Source: Edaphochlamys debaryana
Lineage: Eukaryota > Chlorophyta > Chlorophyceae > Chlamydomonadales
DNA: 64,000 bases
Assembly (NCBI GenBank): GCA_016858145.1
Contig: JAEHOE010000004.1
Location: 186,001-250,000, forward strand
Reading direction: 5' to 3'
The position numbers and the translations under genes are program-made. Positions 20,263 through 33,500 of the stretch are shown in pieces. Under the pieces are notes generated by a model, which worked only from the letters and a program-made list of their open reading frames with translations, ran no database searches and was not told the DNA's origin. Position 1 is the first letter of the stretch. Each line of letters opens with the position of its first letter.

Positions 20263-23200
20263 ATGGGACGCCGGGAACCGCAGAGACGAAAGCGGCAGGA
20301 GCTTCATACAATGCTTCTTCTTGCTGCTCTAGCCGTGGCCAGCAGCACAAGGAATGTTGTTTCCACGACGACGACCTGGCCAAGCTTGGCTAGCATTCTC
20401 ACCGAGGAGGGCTCAACCCGCTTTTTAGGCTCGGGCGTTCATCAGATAATACATCAAACATCCTATGACTTGTCTGGCACGGTCGCTGTGGTCGGTGCGG
20501 CAACAATCCTCGACCTGTCGACCTTTGCGGCCAACGCCATCAGCTTACAGTCAGGTGGGATTCTCCTCGTGGCATTGATACACTACAGGTTTGCAGTGGT
20601 AACGGAAAGTCAGGAACGTAAGGTCGGTAACCCAAGTTTCGTCGCAGCCGCTGCAGCACAATTGTTGACACGGGGGGAAACAGTAACACTGAGTAACATG
20701 GCAGTGCGGTAACCCTGGCTCGAGCGCCTGTGTGTGCTAACTATTACCCACGCGGGTTACTGACCGTACCTGGGGACCGTATCCCAGCCTTCTCGACCGC
20801 TGCATTGTGGAGAGGAGAGAAACACGCATAGCTAGCATTGCAGAGCTCCCTTTCGTCCAGCCTTTGTGCATGAGCTCCTCCAACAAAAGGGTGTCCTAAG
20901 CCCACCTAAGCCTTTCACCTGGTGCCTCCCCCACCCCACCCCCGCGCAGGCTCCTCCCTGCGGCTGTCCAACCTGACGCTGCTGCTGCCGCCCCTCCCGG
21001 AGGCGGCCCAGGCGGCCCCCCGCAGCCTGCTGGCTCACCTCGTGGCGGCGGCCGGGGGCAAGGGAGGCGGGAGCCTGGTGCTGCGGGGAGTGACGCTGGT
21101 CGCAGCCAGCTGCCAGTGAGCGGGGGGTGGCGCGAGCGAGGGAGGGGATCAGGGCAGCAAGCCGACTGACATGGGCCCCCTCGCCCTTGTCCGCTTGCAG
21201 GGACCTGAGCGCCTTCGCCACGCGTCTGTGCGATGTGTCGACCTGGGGGCACACGACCACCCTCACGGTTGAGGGGGGTGTCGTGCACTACAAGGCCGGA
21301 GGCTCCATGGCCCTGGGGCTCACAAGCGCCAACGCCACCCCAGCGGCGGCAGAGCTGGAGGACGTCCGTGTGACGTGCGTTCCGGTTGAAGGCGGCGGGT
21401 CGTCGGTAGCGGAGGCCCTTCTGAGCGGCAACGCTCCCGGTCCGCTTTCCCCGTGGCCCTGCCTTGCGCTAGCGGTGGCCAACTGGACGGAGCTGCTTGC
21501 CGTGCTGACGCCGGAGGCACTGGCGGCAAGCTCGTTGGCAGTGCTTGTGACGCTGACGGGGGATGTGGACACCGTGGGGTCGTGGCAGGCCCCGACGGTG
21601 CGTGCGGGTGGGGAAGTCTCGTGGCCAGGATCTTGTGCGGTAGCAACCACATGTTTCTTCACACGTGGACAGGCTAGGGCCGATGACCGCCTGGAGCTCA
21701 TCCCGCCCACGTGTGCTTGAACCTCTTGTCCTCCCTCCGCCGTTGCCCATAATGTCGGTTGTCTGCAGGTGCCCGTGGGTCTCACTGTCGGGCTGTGGGG
21801 CGTGCCGGAGAGCGGGGACCAAGATCTGCGTGTGACCCGGGTGAGGGACTGGTGCCTCGTTGGGTCATGCCAAGCTGCTCTGGAGTCCTCGTGATCCTGA
21901 CCGGGCCCTTGCTATCCTTTGCCGTTCCAGATGCATTTCTTCTACAAGGAGATCTTGAGGGTCACAGTCGGGGGTGAGTTATGGAGTCGTGCTATCTAAA
22001 ACTGGGAGCTTGTGCTCAAGCTGTGGTCGGGGGCTTGTGCTTTCTGTGAGTCAGTCAGGCCCCATGTCTTGGTCGTACGCTCGAGGTAGTATCCGTGCAC
22101 TCCAACCCCATGGCCCTTTCCCCAGGCCGGCTGCTCCTCCACGACGTTACCCTCACGGGCCTGCCCTACCCAGCCACCGTCACCGACCTCGCACACCTCC
22201 TGGCAGCATGGGTGTGGGCGTTCCCACTTGTTGAGAGCGAGTGAGCCACGTGTCTTGCTGCGTTCGTGGCAAGAAGTGGCCGGCTTTGCCATTGTCCACA
22301 TTGGCACACCTATTCCTGAACTTTTGATCGTGATGTCATCTGCTGCAGAAGCGCGCTGACCAACGGAAGCACCGCGGGGCTGGCGCTCCCTGCGTTCGAG
22401 TGCACCCGCTGCGACCTCGTGCTCGCAAGTAACGAGGTGCTGTGGTGGGGTATGGAGTCCTTGGAAGCCTTCAACACGACCAGCGGCTTCCGGTAAGCAG
22501 CTTATAGGTACCGCCAGGGGCGGTCACGCGGTGCCCCAGGTCTCGAGTGCCCCGTGGCTTCAAAGCAGGTTCCGGTTAGCCGCGCTAGTTAGAGGGCAAG
22601 ATCCGGGCAATCAACGTTTCAAGCGTGCCCATAACGCATGCGTTGCATCCGTTCCCAACCATCTGCTCTGCTGCTCTGCTGCTGGTGCGTCCGTTCCAAA
22701 CCATCCCACCCTGGCAGGCCACGCGGCGAAGCACAATTCTAGATCCAGGCAGCCCCCGGGTCCTGGACACTATTGCGGGTGCGCAGGGGCGGCTGGAGGG
22801 TGGCACCGTACGGGCATGACTTGTGGTTTCCAGTAGTTAGACTGTTTTCCCGCATCCTGATCACTTCTTCCGGCCGCTTCCTCCCCTGTGTTCATGCTTT
22901 TTTCCACCGCGCAGGCCAGTGCTACAACAGCGCCTTTTTCCTCGTCCCAAGCGGCACAACCCCCGACCCGGCGCTGGGCAGCCCTCGCGGCGAGCGGCTT
23001 GCTCCCAGCGGCCTGCCCGATGCCACTCGCTACATGGCATGGGACCTGAGCGGGCCCAAAGACGGCGGGTGCGCGGTCGGGGGGCCGCTGTCCGCGTCCA
23101 AGGGCGCACGCGTGTACTGGGACATGGGGGTGAGTGTACTGGGGCATGGGGGTGAGTGTACTGGTACATGGGGGTGAGTGTACTGGGGCATGGGGGTGAG

Positions 23201-26200
23201 TGTACTGGGACATGGGGGTGAGTGTACTGGGACATGGGGGTGAGTGCACTGGGGCATGGGGGTGAGTGGCGAGGGCGTGGGCGGCGTCGCACTGTGCCCC
23301 GACTCGAGGCCTTCTTGCTGCTTCGTTCATGCATGGCGGTTTGGAGCAGGGGCGAGAGCCTTCCCTGACCCTGCCTACCGCCCACCCTCCCCCTCCGGCC
23401 CCAGGGCCTGGACTATCGCCTCATCCTCAACCCCAGGGGCGGCACCCTCGCCCTCCGCTCCCTGGTACTGGCCGGCCTCCCCCCGTCCGCCCTCGTCGAT
23501 GCCAGCAGCAATGCAACGGACAGCTCTGCTGGCGGCGGGCCCCCGGCCCTTGGCGGAGGTCACCGCCGCTCACTCGGGGGGCGGCGGCGGGTGCAGGCTG
23601 AGGAGGGGGCAACGGGCACCCCGCCTGCCTCTCTCGGCGCGCCGCTGTCGGGGCTTATGCAGCCTACGCCCCTGGGGACTCTGCGGCCCCTGCCGGCCCC
23701 TGGGCTGTCGAGTACTGCAGCGCCACTGCCGGCGCCCTGGCAGCCGCCGGGCTGGATGGATCCGCTGTTGGGGCTGGCGGCGCCGCTGTGGTACTTTGAC
23801 TTTGACAGGTGCGTGCGTGCAGGCTTGCGTGCGTGCGCGTGTGTGGCTGTCTCCTGGCGACAACGGGAAGTAGCTATTGGTAAACACAGGGATCCAGTGC
23901 CAACCCGCCCCGTGCCCCTCCTCCGCCCGCCTCCCCAGGCTGCAGCCCGCCGCCCCGCGCCTGTTCCTCCGCAACGTGACGTTGCTCGTCCCACGTGCTG
24001 AGCTGGAGCTCATGAAACGCATGCTGGCGGCGACTGGGATGCTGTCGGATGGCGGGCCGCAGGAGAGGGCGCCGTGGGACCCTGTCCCTTCAGACCCGTC
24101 ATCACCGCCAGCTGTTGGCAACATCTTTCCGGGCCGAGGTCCTCGCCGAGGCCGTCGCCTGAGCTGGATCGACGAAGATGCTGTGGCCGCGATGTTTGCC
24201 TCGTTGGGAGAGCACCGCTGCGCCTACTCGCTTCTGGTGTCCATCTTCGAGCTCAACTTGGTGAGAGCATCAGCATGGGTCAGGGTTGTCGAGAGCACCC
24301 ATGTGCGGTCATGGCGAATGGGGCTCTCTGGAGGTGTCTCTAGGTGCGTCTCTTGAGGTGTCTCCGACTCATGCTTCCTGTGCCTTTGACTGTATCGAAG
24401 GTAACATGGTACACGAACGACACCATTCACTTTATGCGTGCCGTGCACCTGGGCTGGACCGGCGAGGAGGTGGTGATGACGTCAGCGCTGCCGTACGACG
24501 CACCAGCAGGCTCCGCGGTCGGGGAGCCGCCCGCAGTGCCGGACCCTCGGCGCCTGAGTGAGTTGGGCTCTTGCTCGTGTAGGGTGCTAGGGTCTGGCGC
24601 GTAGCCCTCCTGCCTTTCGGCACTTGTGCTCCCTCCTTCTAGAACTACTCAAACCCGGTCAGTGCCACCCCGGTGCCAACGCTGCTTCTCCTGATCCTGT
24701 GTGCCCATTTCCCACGACCGTCCACCACAGGTCCCGAACTGGAGGTGCCGTGCCCATGGCCCCCTCCACCCGCGTACCCCTCCCCGCCCCGCCCGGACCT
24801 GCCGCGGAGCCCTCCGCCAACACAGCCCGAGGGCCTTCCTGCGGGGGCGGCGCCAGACGACAGCTCACCTCTCCCGCCTGTTTCGCCTCCTGCCTTGGCC
24901 GTTGGGAGGCAAGGCGGCAGCTCACCGCTCCCGCCGGTTTTGCCGCCGCCCATAGATGGCGGCGGGTACGACAGGTCGGCGGCAGGAGGCCCTGGCAATG
25001 TCAGCGCCGTTTCTGCCGAGGAGCCGGCCCCAGAGTCGGCAGGTAGCAATGATAGCAACGTCACAGAGCCCAACCGGATGCGACCGGACCCCTCGTCGCC
25101 GGCCGATGCCATGTCCACATCGGCGCCCGATGCCACCTGGCCTTCTAGCAGCTCCCCTGGGCCCCGGGCCTGGGTTGTTGGCGTATCGGTGGCCTGCTCA
25201 GTCGTCGGCGCTGCCGCTCTGGCAGCCGTGGTGCTGCTCGGCTTTACCCAATGGCGCCGGGGGGTCCAGAACGGCTCTGCAGCCAAAAACGCTCTGGCAC
25301 CAGGGACTGATGCCACCGGGTCATCGTTAGATACGATGCAGGCTCACACGACGCACCTCGCAACCTGCGAATCTGGCGCAGCTGCTTTTGTGTGCGCCAA
25401 GGCACTTCCGGTCGGTGCGAGCCCCGAGAGTGCCCTTCTGTCCAGCTCTGCAATGGACACATTGACACCCCTCACCACGCCCGCGGTCACCGGCGGCGCC
25501 GAGTGCCTTGGCTGCGACGGAAACAGCGAAACCCTCCGAGTCCTCGGCGGAGTGGCCCAGAACGCAGGCGCCGATGCCGCGGCGCCGCCCGTACCGCAGA
25601 GCGCCCAGTCGTACACCCTGTACGATGAACCGCGCGGGAATGCGGTTGCCGACGTGGAGGCGGGCCTGCTGCCGTCATTCAACGAGCACGCTGAGAAGCC
25701 GGAACTGCCGGCTGCTGTTGTCGCCGTGGTGCCAGTCAGCCTCCAGGCGCCGTCTCCGGCACCTGCTGCTCCCTGGCTTTCGTTTGGTGGGGTGGTATCT
25801 GGCGAAGCTCTGCCTGAGGCGGTGCAGGTTGCCGTATCCGGTAAGGGACCGGGCGTGCATCGCGGGAGGGGTGGTGTGTGGGAGCCGGGACGTGTGGGAA
25901 CTGCTGCCGGGGCTTTGACAACTAATGCGGCTCACCATTCATGCTGGTTCCGTTGCGTGATTGTATCCAACGCAGGCTCCATGACCGGGGACACCCCGTT
26001 TCGGATTGTTTGGCTGCAAATGGGAGCCGCTCGGCGGCGCAGCGGCCCAAACGCATTGGAGTCAAATATCCACCAGCTCAAGGTCAGGGAGGGAGGAGGC
26101 CAGTCTCTCGCCTGACTCGGAGTGGGCCTCTTCGATTTGCAGCCGGGCGGATGCTAGGGGTACTACGGACGAAAGGTGGCGCTCTGCCAACTATTGTGTA

Positions 26201-29200
26201 CTCCGTGGGGCTCACGAACGGCGAGCGCCGCGCCCCCCGCCCCTGGCCCTTGTCAAGGCCTCAACCTTGTGCCGAGACCTTCTTCTTACCACACAGGCAC
26301 GCCTGATGGCCAGCCCGAGCGACAGTGAGCAGTGTGACGGCCGAGAGGACGTTGCCTTGACGGGGCTGTTGGGCCGCGGTGCTCACGGCGTGGTGTACTC
26401 GGGTGAGCGTGGTGTACTCGGGTGGGGGCAAAGCGGGGGCGCATGGACCACATCCTGTCTGGTGCCTGCCCGGTGCTCACACCACGTGCACGCCCCCGCC
26501 CGCAGGCACGTGGCGCGGCCTGGCCGTGGCGGTCAAGGTGGTCGTCATGGCGGATGAGGACGAGGGAGTGGACGAGCAGATGTGTACGGGGCCCTCAGTG
26601 GGCGCTGCGGCTGCGGCCTTTCAGGACGTACGTGCTCCCCGCGCGCGGCGGCGTGCTGTGCTCGAGGCCGCCATCTCCTCAACCCTGGACCATCCCAACC
26701 TAGGTGAGCGTTTGGGTAGGCGCCCGGTTGGGGTAGATCTGGATAGGGCTTGAGAGTACAGAAGGTATGGTCAGAGTCAGCTTGTGCCTGTGCCTGACTT
26801 GCGCCTTGCGCTCCTTTTGCTGCTGCAGTTCGGGCCTACGCGTACGAGATCCGCTCCCTGCAGCCTCAGCCTTTGTCCTCGAGAAGCGGAAGCGATGGCC
26901 AGAGCAGCGGAAGAAGCATGGATAGCGCCGCTCAGCAGCTGCTGATTGTGATGGAGCTGTGCGAGAAGGGTAGCCTCAAGGACGCTCTCGGTGAGTCCCA
27001 AACGAGTCGGGTGTCAGCTTATCGAAACTGGGGCATAGCTGCCGTGTCGATCAGGCTGAGGCGTGCCCCGCGCCCTTCCTGTGTCACCGCCGCAGCCACG
27101 GGCTCACTGCGGTCCATCACCGCGGCGGCGGCCGCAGCCGCATCGGCCCCCGAGGCCTCGGCGGCGGAGGCTGTGGCCAGCGCCGCTGCCACGGCCCTGG
27201 CTCTGGCCCTGGACGTGGCGTGCGGCCTGGCACACCTGCACGCACAGGGCATTGTGCACGGGGTGAGCTGGGAAAGGGAAGGTGCAATGTACGGAAGACA
27301 AGATCGGGTGTCAGCTTCCTCGAAGCTGGAGAGACGGGCTGAGCCTTATAATGTTTGGGCGAGGGGGCACTAAGTGTGTGGGCACGGTGCAAGCGGGACG
27401 TGCCCGACCCGGTCTCCATGGGCTGGGGGCTGATGTCCAGACTTTGAGCCCGCTGAGCACCACACACCCCCGCTCTTACTAGGGTTTTGAACACATCCAA
27501 GTCGAGTACTTGCATCCCAGCCACTTCGAATTGTAGTCAGAGCGGGGTGTCATGCCGAACAGCCAACCGAACCGCCATGCTGATCCACGACAAATTTCTG
27601 CAAGCTACGTCTACCTTCCCAAACGTAGTTGCAAACGCTGCAGAAGCTGTCGCGCTCGGTCTGGGCTTGAGCGGGCGAGGGTTGAGGAAGTTGCAAGGAA
27701 GCGAAGGCATCCTCGCGCCCGCAAAAGGTAATAGAACTACCTCGATCTTATCTTCACCGTGGATGACAGCATACAAAACGGATAGTTGCCTCGGTCCACG
27801 TGCTCAGGTCGCGAGTTGGTGTCAAATGTAATGTTCGCGCCGGGTCGATACGTATCCCCGCTTTCAAGGATACAGTGAAGGGATCAGCAGCTAGCTCATG
27901 GCATCGCGGTCTGCGCTTGAAGCGCAAGTTTGTGCGTGGCTCCATGACAACCCCAGCACAAGGCGTGGGGGACGTCGAGGTGGGGCCTCGGCCAACAAAG
28001 GATTGGGGACGCGTGAAAGGCCACAAAACCCACCCGATCTAATAGGTAGCCGTCCGCAGAAGCCGCCACGCGGCGGTGACTTGGCCCAACAAGTCCAACC
28101 GGTACAAAGCTGCTCACCTCCTGTCCGGTCGCCAATGTCTGCCCCCAGGATCTGTCTCCGGGCAACATCCTCCTCACCAGTCGTGAAGCCGGTGCGTCAC
28201 CTGAGGAGGGACCTTACTGTGTTTGTAACTTTGTATGCCGCATGCAGATCACCTCTGAAACCCCAAGAAGTCCGATCTTTACGCTCCACCTACCCCTTCT
28301 CCGCCGCCCTTGCCTCGCCTGTGTATGTGCTGCAGGCGGCCAGGGCCCCGCGCCGGCCCCGACAGCCCCTCTGTACGGCGTTGATGCTGTGGAGGGATCG
28401 GGCGAAGCTGGCCCGCTTACCAACGCCGCCGCCCAGTCAACCGCTGCGGGTGGCGGCTGGGCTTCCCCCATGGCCGCCAAGCTGTGCGACTTTGGACTGG
28501 CGGTGCGGCTGCGGCCCGGAGCCTCCCACACGTCGGGCGCCTTCGGAGGGACGCCCGCCTATGCCGCTCCCGAGCTGGCGGCGTCGGGCCGGCTGGGCCG
28601 TGCGTCGGATGTGTTTAGGTGCGTGAGTGCAGGGCAGGGGCCAAGGGCGTGTGTGCTGGGATCCCCTCAGGTTACGAGCAGCCCATCACATGGACCCTCC
28701 TGATCTCCCCAACGCCTCTCCCTCCCTCTCTCGCAGCCTGGGGGTCGTGATGGCGGAGTTGGCTGCCGGCCCCTCCGCCGCCGCTGCTCTACGCGACGCT
28801 GCGTGCGCGCCCTCGTCCCTTGCTCCAGCACCGCCGCCGCCGCTTTCCGCTCTTCTTGTCGGCAGTTCGGGCGAGACCCTGTGGGAGTTGGCAGTCGGGT
28901 GCACCGCAGCAGAGCCCAAGGAGCGACCGGGTATCAGACAGGTGAGCCATGGCGGGTGGGACCCCGAGCGTGTCAGAGCAATAACAAACTTAAGGCGTCG
29001 CTCGGGATGGGCAAAGCCTTGGTAGGTCCAGTTCAGGGGGGCGAATGGCAGATGTCCTAGTTCTCGGCTCGTCTTGCCCTTGCTCTGCTGCCCCATCACT
29101 TCACCAAACGTGTCCACTGCATCCACTGCTCTGTGTGGCCCCCAGGTTCTTGATTCGCTGATGCATGCAATCCGGACGGGACCGGACCGCACCGCAGCGT

Positions 29201-29202
29201 GA
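20263..29202 (+). CDS. RLK-B: receptor-like kinase lacking exon 8, probably disabled
   Basis: Same architecture as RLK-A. Exons: 20263-20554, 20950-21115, 21201-21597, 21769-21840, 21931-21973, 22126-22240, 22349-22492, [exon 8 absent], 22718-22778, 22915-23129, 23405-23808, 23939-24260, 24401-24557, 24731-25840, 25976-26082, 26297-26402, 26506-26703, 26829-26990, 27096-27262, 28149-28191, 28336-28618, 28737-28941, 29146-29202. Relative to RLK-C, about 410 bases holding exon 8 are deleted at about 22588. Joining exon 7 directly to exon 9 shifts the frame into a TAG within eight codons. Every other exon is open with matching phases, and the kinase motifs (GRGAHGVVY, VAVK, HGDLSPGN, DFG) are intact, so the loss looks recent. 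Splicing that skips exons 6-9 would keep frame but remove part of the ectodomain. The 3' end closely matches RLK-A; the middle closely matches RLK-C. Confidence 0.75.
22585..22592 (+). other. Deletion junction removing RLK-B exon 8
   Basis: gttagccgcgctag joins ttagagggcaagatccgg here. In RLK-C the two sides are separated by about 410 bases containing exon 8 (32874-33141). Related sequence (ttccggt...ttag) occurs at both ends of the missing segment in RLK-C, so deletion by short homology is plausible. Confidence 0.75.
23113..23272 (+). repeat. 22-bp repeat that multiplies a 5' splice site
   Basis: About seven to eight copies of tactggggcatgggggtgagtg. The first copy is the last codons of exon 10 (YWDMG) plus its donor GTGAGT. 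The repeat continues into the intron, each unit offering another GTGAGT. RLK-C and RLK-D have two units and RLK-E one. Confidence 0.9.
27540..28120 (+). repeat. Dispersed repeat copy in RLK-B intron 19
   Basis: The intron between the HG exon and the DLSPGN exon is 886 bases here and 95 in RLK-A. The extra DNA contains the dispersed repeat (gtttgtgcgtggctccatgac, and the region around ccgcagaagccgccacgcgg). The last ~250 bases are almost identical to RLK-C. Confidence 0.65.
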
Positions 29203-30511
29203 TGGTCGCATACTCAGGAGATGCAGGATGACTACAATACTGTGCAGTACATGTATTGCGTGCCGCGCATGTAGTCCCGCAGGAACTACCGTATGAAATG
29301 GAAAGTACCCCACACCGGCACCAGCGAGCAGCGGCCTTAATTACTACCTCATCTTGGCCGGCTTGAAATGCCTTAATTGAGATGAACACAAGACGAAGTC
29401 CATTCAGAGTTTGGAGCAAAGCCCGACTGAACTATGCACGTTGCAAACTGAGCCCGTTGCCGGGGCCAGATAAGTATTGCGGGGGCGGGAGCGGAGCGCG
29501 GGACACTCTAGACTGGCTTGGTCATAATAATTCGTGCGGCATCCATACCGTGGATGCGCTGTTCCGCAATTTGCGCGGTTTGGGGCTGGGACCACGCCAG
29601 GGGGGGGGGCAAACTAGTAGACTGGGGGGGCTCATGGGGGTCTCATGGTTTCAGGTGTCCCCAATTCTTTGTTGGGCTGCGGTCTAGCCTCGACGTCGCC
29701 CACGCCTTCTGCGGGGATTGTCATGGAGCCCCGCACAAACTTGCGCTTCACGTTCAGACCCAATGCTGTAGCTTGCTTTTACCTTCACTGTATCGTTGAG
29801 AGCGGGGAAACATATTGACCCGTCGCAAACTCGACATGTCGCACACGTCGCACGGTCGACATCGCACCAGCTCGCGACCTGAGCCCGCGCAGTTATTCGC
29901 TTTATATGGTGTACTGCATGCTTAAGCTAAGAGCGAGGTAGTTGCGTCAAGCTTGCGCGCAGCCATCGGGAAGGTGTTGCGGTCTGGTTGCGGTGTCGAC
30001 TTCGCGATTTTGCACTCTAATTTTGAACAGTGTATCCGTCGAGAGAGACGTAGTCTTGCAGCACGTGTCGCGGGTTGACGTGGAAATGTGTGTTTCACCG
30101 AAGCTTTGTGCGGAGCGCGCTGCACGCCCCTCGCGCTTGGCAACGTGCCCGCACGCGAAGCTGGCACCTGACCTTGTTGACAATGCAGTTGGGGAGCGAG
30201 CGACGCGCGGCGCGGGGCACTCCGCAGGGGGCGTCGCGGTGCGGGCCGTTGGACGGAGAGGGAAAGCCGCAGTGACGAAGGTCGGACAAACCGCCCACGA
30301 CAGCCGAAGCCGATGTCATGCCGTAAACGCTCCGATCTTGCCTATGGACCCGGCTTTGGTGTGCGGCTCCGGCGAATGGCAGAGGTTGCACGTCTGGACC
30401 TGTCGGCACCGACCGTACCAAGCAATTTTCCCCACGTATTACATCAAATTTGCTCACTTGGAATATGTGCTTGCAGCGCCAGTCGTCGCTAGCCCTCTCT
30501 CTTCACATGCG
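29203..30511. other. RLK-B 3' flank and RLK-C 5' flank
   Basis: 29203-29357 repeats the RLK-A 3' flank nearly base for base and continues through the transposon empty site (cttggccggcttgaaatgcc). A dispersed-repeat copy follows and then sequence leading into RLK-C. No other gene is seen. Confidence 0.6.
29640..30180 (-). repeat. Dispersed repeat copy upstream of RLK-C
   Basis: Similar to the copy upstream of RLK-B and, inverted, to the kinase-intron copies. Landmarks are tgtcatggagccccgcacaaac and agcggggaaacatattgacccg. Confidence 0.6.
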
Positions 30512-33500
30512 ATGGGACCGCGTTGGGAAGCTAAAAGACAAAATCGACGGCATCGTTTTGTATCGTTACTGCTTGTAGTTACTCTGGCTGTGGCCATCAG
30601 CACAAGGAATGTTGCCGCGACGACGACCTGGCCAAGCCTGGCTAGCATTCTGAACGCCACCGAGGCGGGCCCAACCCGCTTTTTAGGCTCGGGCGTTCAT
30701 CAGATAATACACCGAACAACTTATGACTTGTCCGGCGCGGTCTCTGTGGTCGGTGCGGCAACAATCCTCGACCTGTCGACTTTTGCGGGCCGCAACGCCA
30801 TCAGCTTGCAGTCAGGTGGGGATTGCTGATGGCTTTGAATAATGAGAGCCTTGCAGTAGAGGAATGTCGTAACCCAGCCTTTACTCGACCGCTGCAATAT
30901 TTTGCACGCACGGGCGCGGAGAGAAAGATTCAAACAGCAGCCATAGAAGTAGAAGCTTAGGGGCTCGGTAGAGTAGCTAACTAAGTTGGGACGCTGTGGG
31001 AACGATTACCCACACAGGGGGGGGCCTCAGTTCCCTTTCCCTCACCCAGCCTTTCAATTGCCGCACCCGCTCCCCTACCTCCCGTGCAGGCTCCTCTCTG
31101 CGGCTGTCCAACCTGACGCTGCTGCTGCCGCTCCTCCCGGAGGCGGCCCAGGCGGCCCCCCGCAGCCTGCTGGCCCACCTCGTGGCGGCGGCCGGGGGCG
31201 AGGGAGGCGGGAGCCTGGTGCTTCAGGGAGTGACGCTGGTCGCAGCCAGCTGCCAGTGAGCGGGGGTGGCGCGAGGGAGGGGATAGGGCAGCAAGTAAGG
31301 GCATGTTAGGGTGCCGTACTGAGCGATATCGCTCTTCCGTGCCCTCTTGCAGGGACCTGAGCGCCTTCGCCACGCGCCTGTGCGATGTGCCGACCTGGGG
31401 GCACACGACCACCCTCACGGTTGAGGGGGGTGTCGTGCACTTCAAGGCCGGAGGCTCCATGGCCCTGGGGCTCACAAGCGCCAACGCCACCCCAGCGGCG
31501 GCAGAGCTGGAGGACGTCCGTGTGACGTGCGTTCCGGTTGAAGGCGGCGGGTCGTCGGTAGCGGAGGCCCTTCTGAGCAGCAACGCCCCCGGTCCGCCCT
31601 CCCCCTGGCCCTGCACTGCGGTAGCGGTGGACAACTGGACGGAGCTGCGTGCCGTGCTGACGCCGGACGCACTGGCGGCTAGCTCGTTGGCAGTGCTTGT
31701 GACACTGACGGGGGATGTGGACACCGTGGGGTCGTGGCAGGCCCCGACGGTGCGTGCGGGTGGGGAAGTCTCGTGGCCAGGATCTTGCGCGGTAGCAACC
31801 ACATGTTTTCTTCACACGTGGACAGGCTAGGGCCGATGACCGCCTGGAGCTCGCCTCGCCCACGTGTGCTTGAACCTCTCGCCCTCCCTCCCCCCTGCCT
31901 TTCCCATGGGTTCAGCTGTCTGCAGCGCAGGTGCCCGTGGGGCTGACTGTTGGGCTGTGGGGCGTGCCGGAGAGCGGGGACCAAGATCTGCGTGTGACTC
32001 GGGTGAGGGACGGGTGACTCGTTGAATCATGCCAAGCTTCTGGAGTCCTCGTGATCCTGACCGGGCCCTTGCTACCCTTGCCCGTTCCAGATGCATTTCT
32101 TCTACAAGGAGATCTTGAGGGTCCAGGCCGGGGGTGCGTGGGGAAGTCGTGATATTGATGCTTGAGGGGAAAGAGCTCACTGTGGTGGCTGGGGGCTTGT
32201 GCTTTCTGTGTACTCTCGAGATAGCCCAAGTGCTTGTGGCCCACTTGAGCCCGGGGCTCGAGTTTTATCAACATGCGGCCCCCGGGCTCAACACAAGCAA
32301 CACTAGCCCTTCCTGCTGCTCTCCCCAGGCCGGCTGCTCCTCCACGACGTTACCCTCACGGGCCTGCCCTACCCAGCCACCGTCACCGACCTCGCACACC
32401 TCCTGGCAGCATGGGTGTGGGCGTTCCCACTTGTCGAGAGCGAGTGAGCCACGTGTCTTGCTGCGTTCGTGGCAGGAAGTGGCTGACTTTGCCATTGTCC
32501 ACATTGGCACACCTACCCCTGAGCTACTTACTGATCGCGGTGCCATGTGCTGCAGAAGCACCCTGACCAACGGGAGCAGCGCGGGGCTAGCGCTCCCCGC
32601 TTTCGAGTGCACCCGCTGCGACATCGTGCTCGCAAGTAACGAGGTGCTGTGGTGGGGTATGGAGTCCTTGGAAGCCTTCAACACGACCAGCGGCTTCCGG
32701 TAAGCAGCTTATAGGTACCGCCAGGGGCGGTCACGCGGTGCCCCAGGTCTCGAGTGCCCCGTGGCTTCAAAGCAGGTTCCGGTTAGCCGCGCTCGGCGCG
32801 CTGGCGCCGACACTTTTTTCGTTTCCGACCCCACTTGGTATCATTGACAACTGCGTGCTCTCTGCCACCTCAGGATTGACGCATCCCTGCCCGCGGACCA
32901 GACGGCAAGCTTCTGGACGCCTGACCGGTGGTCACCGTTCTTAGGCGTGGTACTGTTCGTACACGACCTGTACGACACCTCATACGACAGCCCCAGCCGG
33001 GCGCTCCACAACTGCACCTTGGTGCCCGCCGACGGATACGCTGGAGGGGACCGGCCGGGTCTTGGCAGGGACATGTCTAGTGCGGCGTCCAGGTACTGGC
33101 CCCTCGAGCTCACTTTGGGAGGCATTGAGCAAGTCGTGCAGGTGGGCCCGGGAGTTAGGGGCGGGTCGGCATGCAGGTCCACGTGACGGCAGTTCCGGTG
33201 ACTCTTAGAGGGCAAGATCCGGGCAATCAACGTTTCAAGCGTGCCCATAACGCATGCGTTGCATCCGTTCCCAACCATCTGCTCTGCTGCTCTGCTGCTG
33301 GTGCGTCCGTTCCAAACCATCCCACCCTGGCAGGCCACGCGGCGAAGCACAATTCTAGATCCGCACAGCCCCCGGGTCCTGGACACTATTGCGGGTGCGC
33401 AGGGGCCGCGGAAAGGGGGCACCGTACGGGCATGACTTGTGGCTTCAGTAATCACGTTTGTCCGCATCCTGATCACCTCTTCTGGCCGCTTCCTCCCCTG

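Noticed and set aside
23030..23385. Open frames encoding HPHVPVHSPPCPS-type repeats on the - strand
   Set aside because: These are the reverse reading of the 22-bp splice-donor repeat inside RLK-B.
24731..25100. Pherophorin or other wall glycoprotein gene
   Set aside because: The Pro/Ser-rich stretch is a linker in frame with the ectodomain and TM-kinase exons of RLK-B, not a separate gene.
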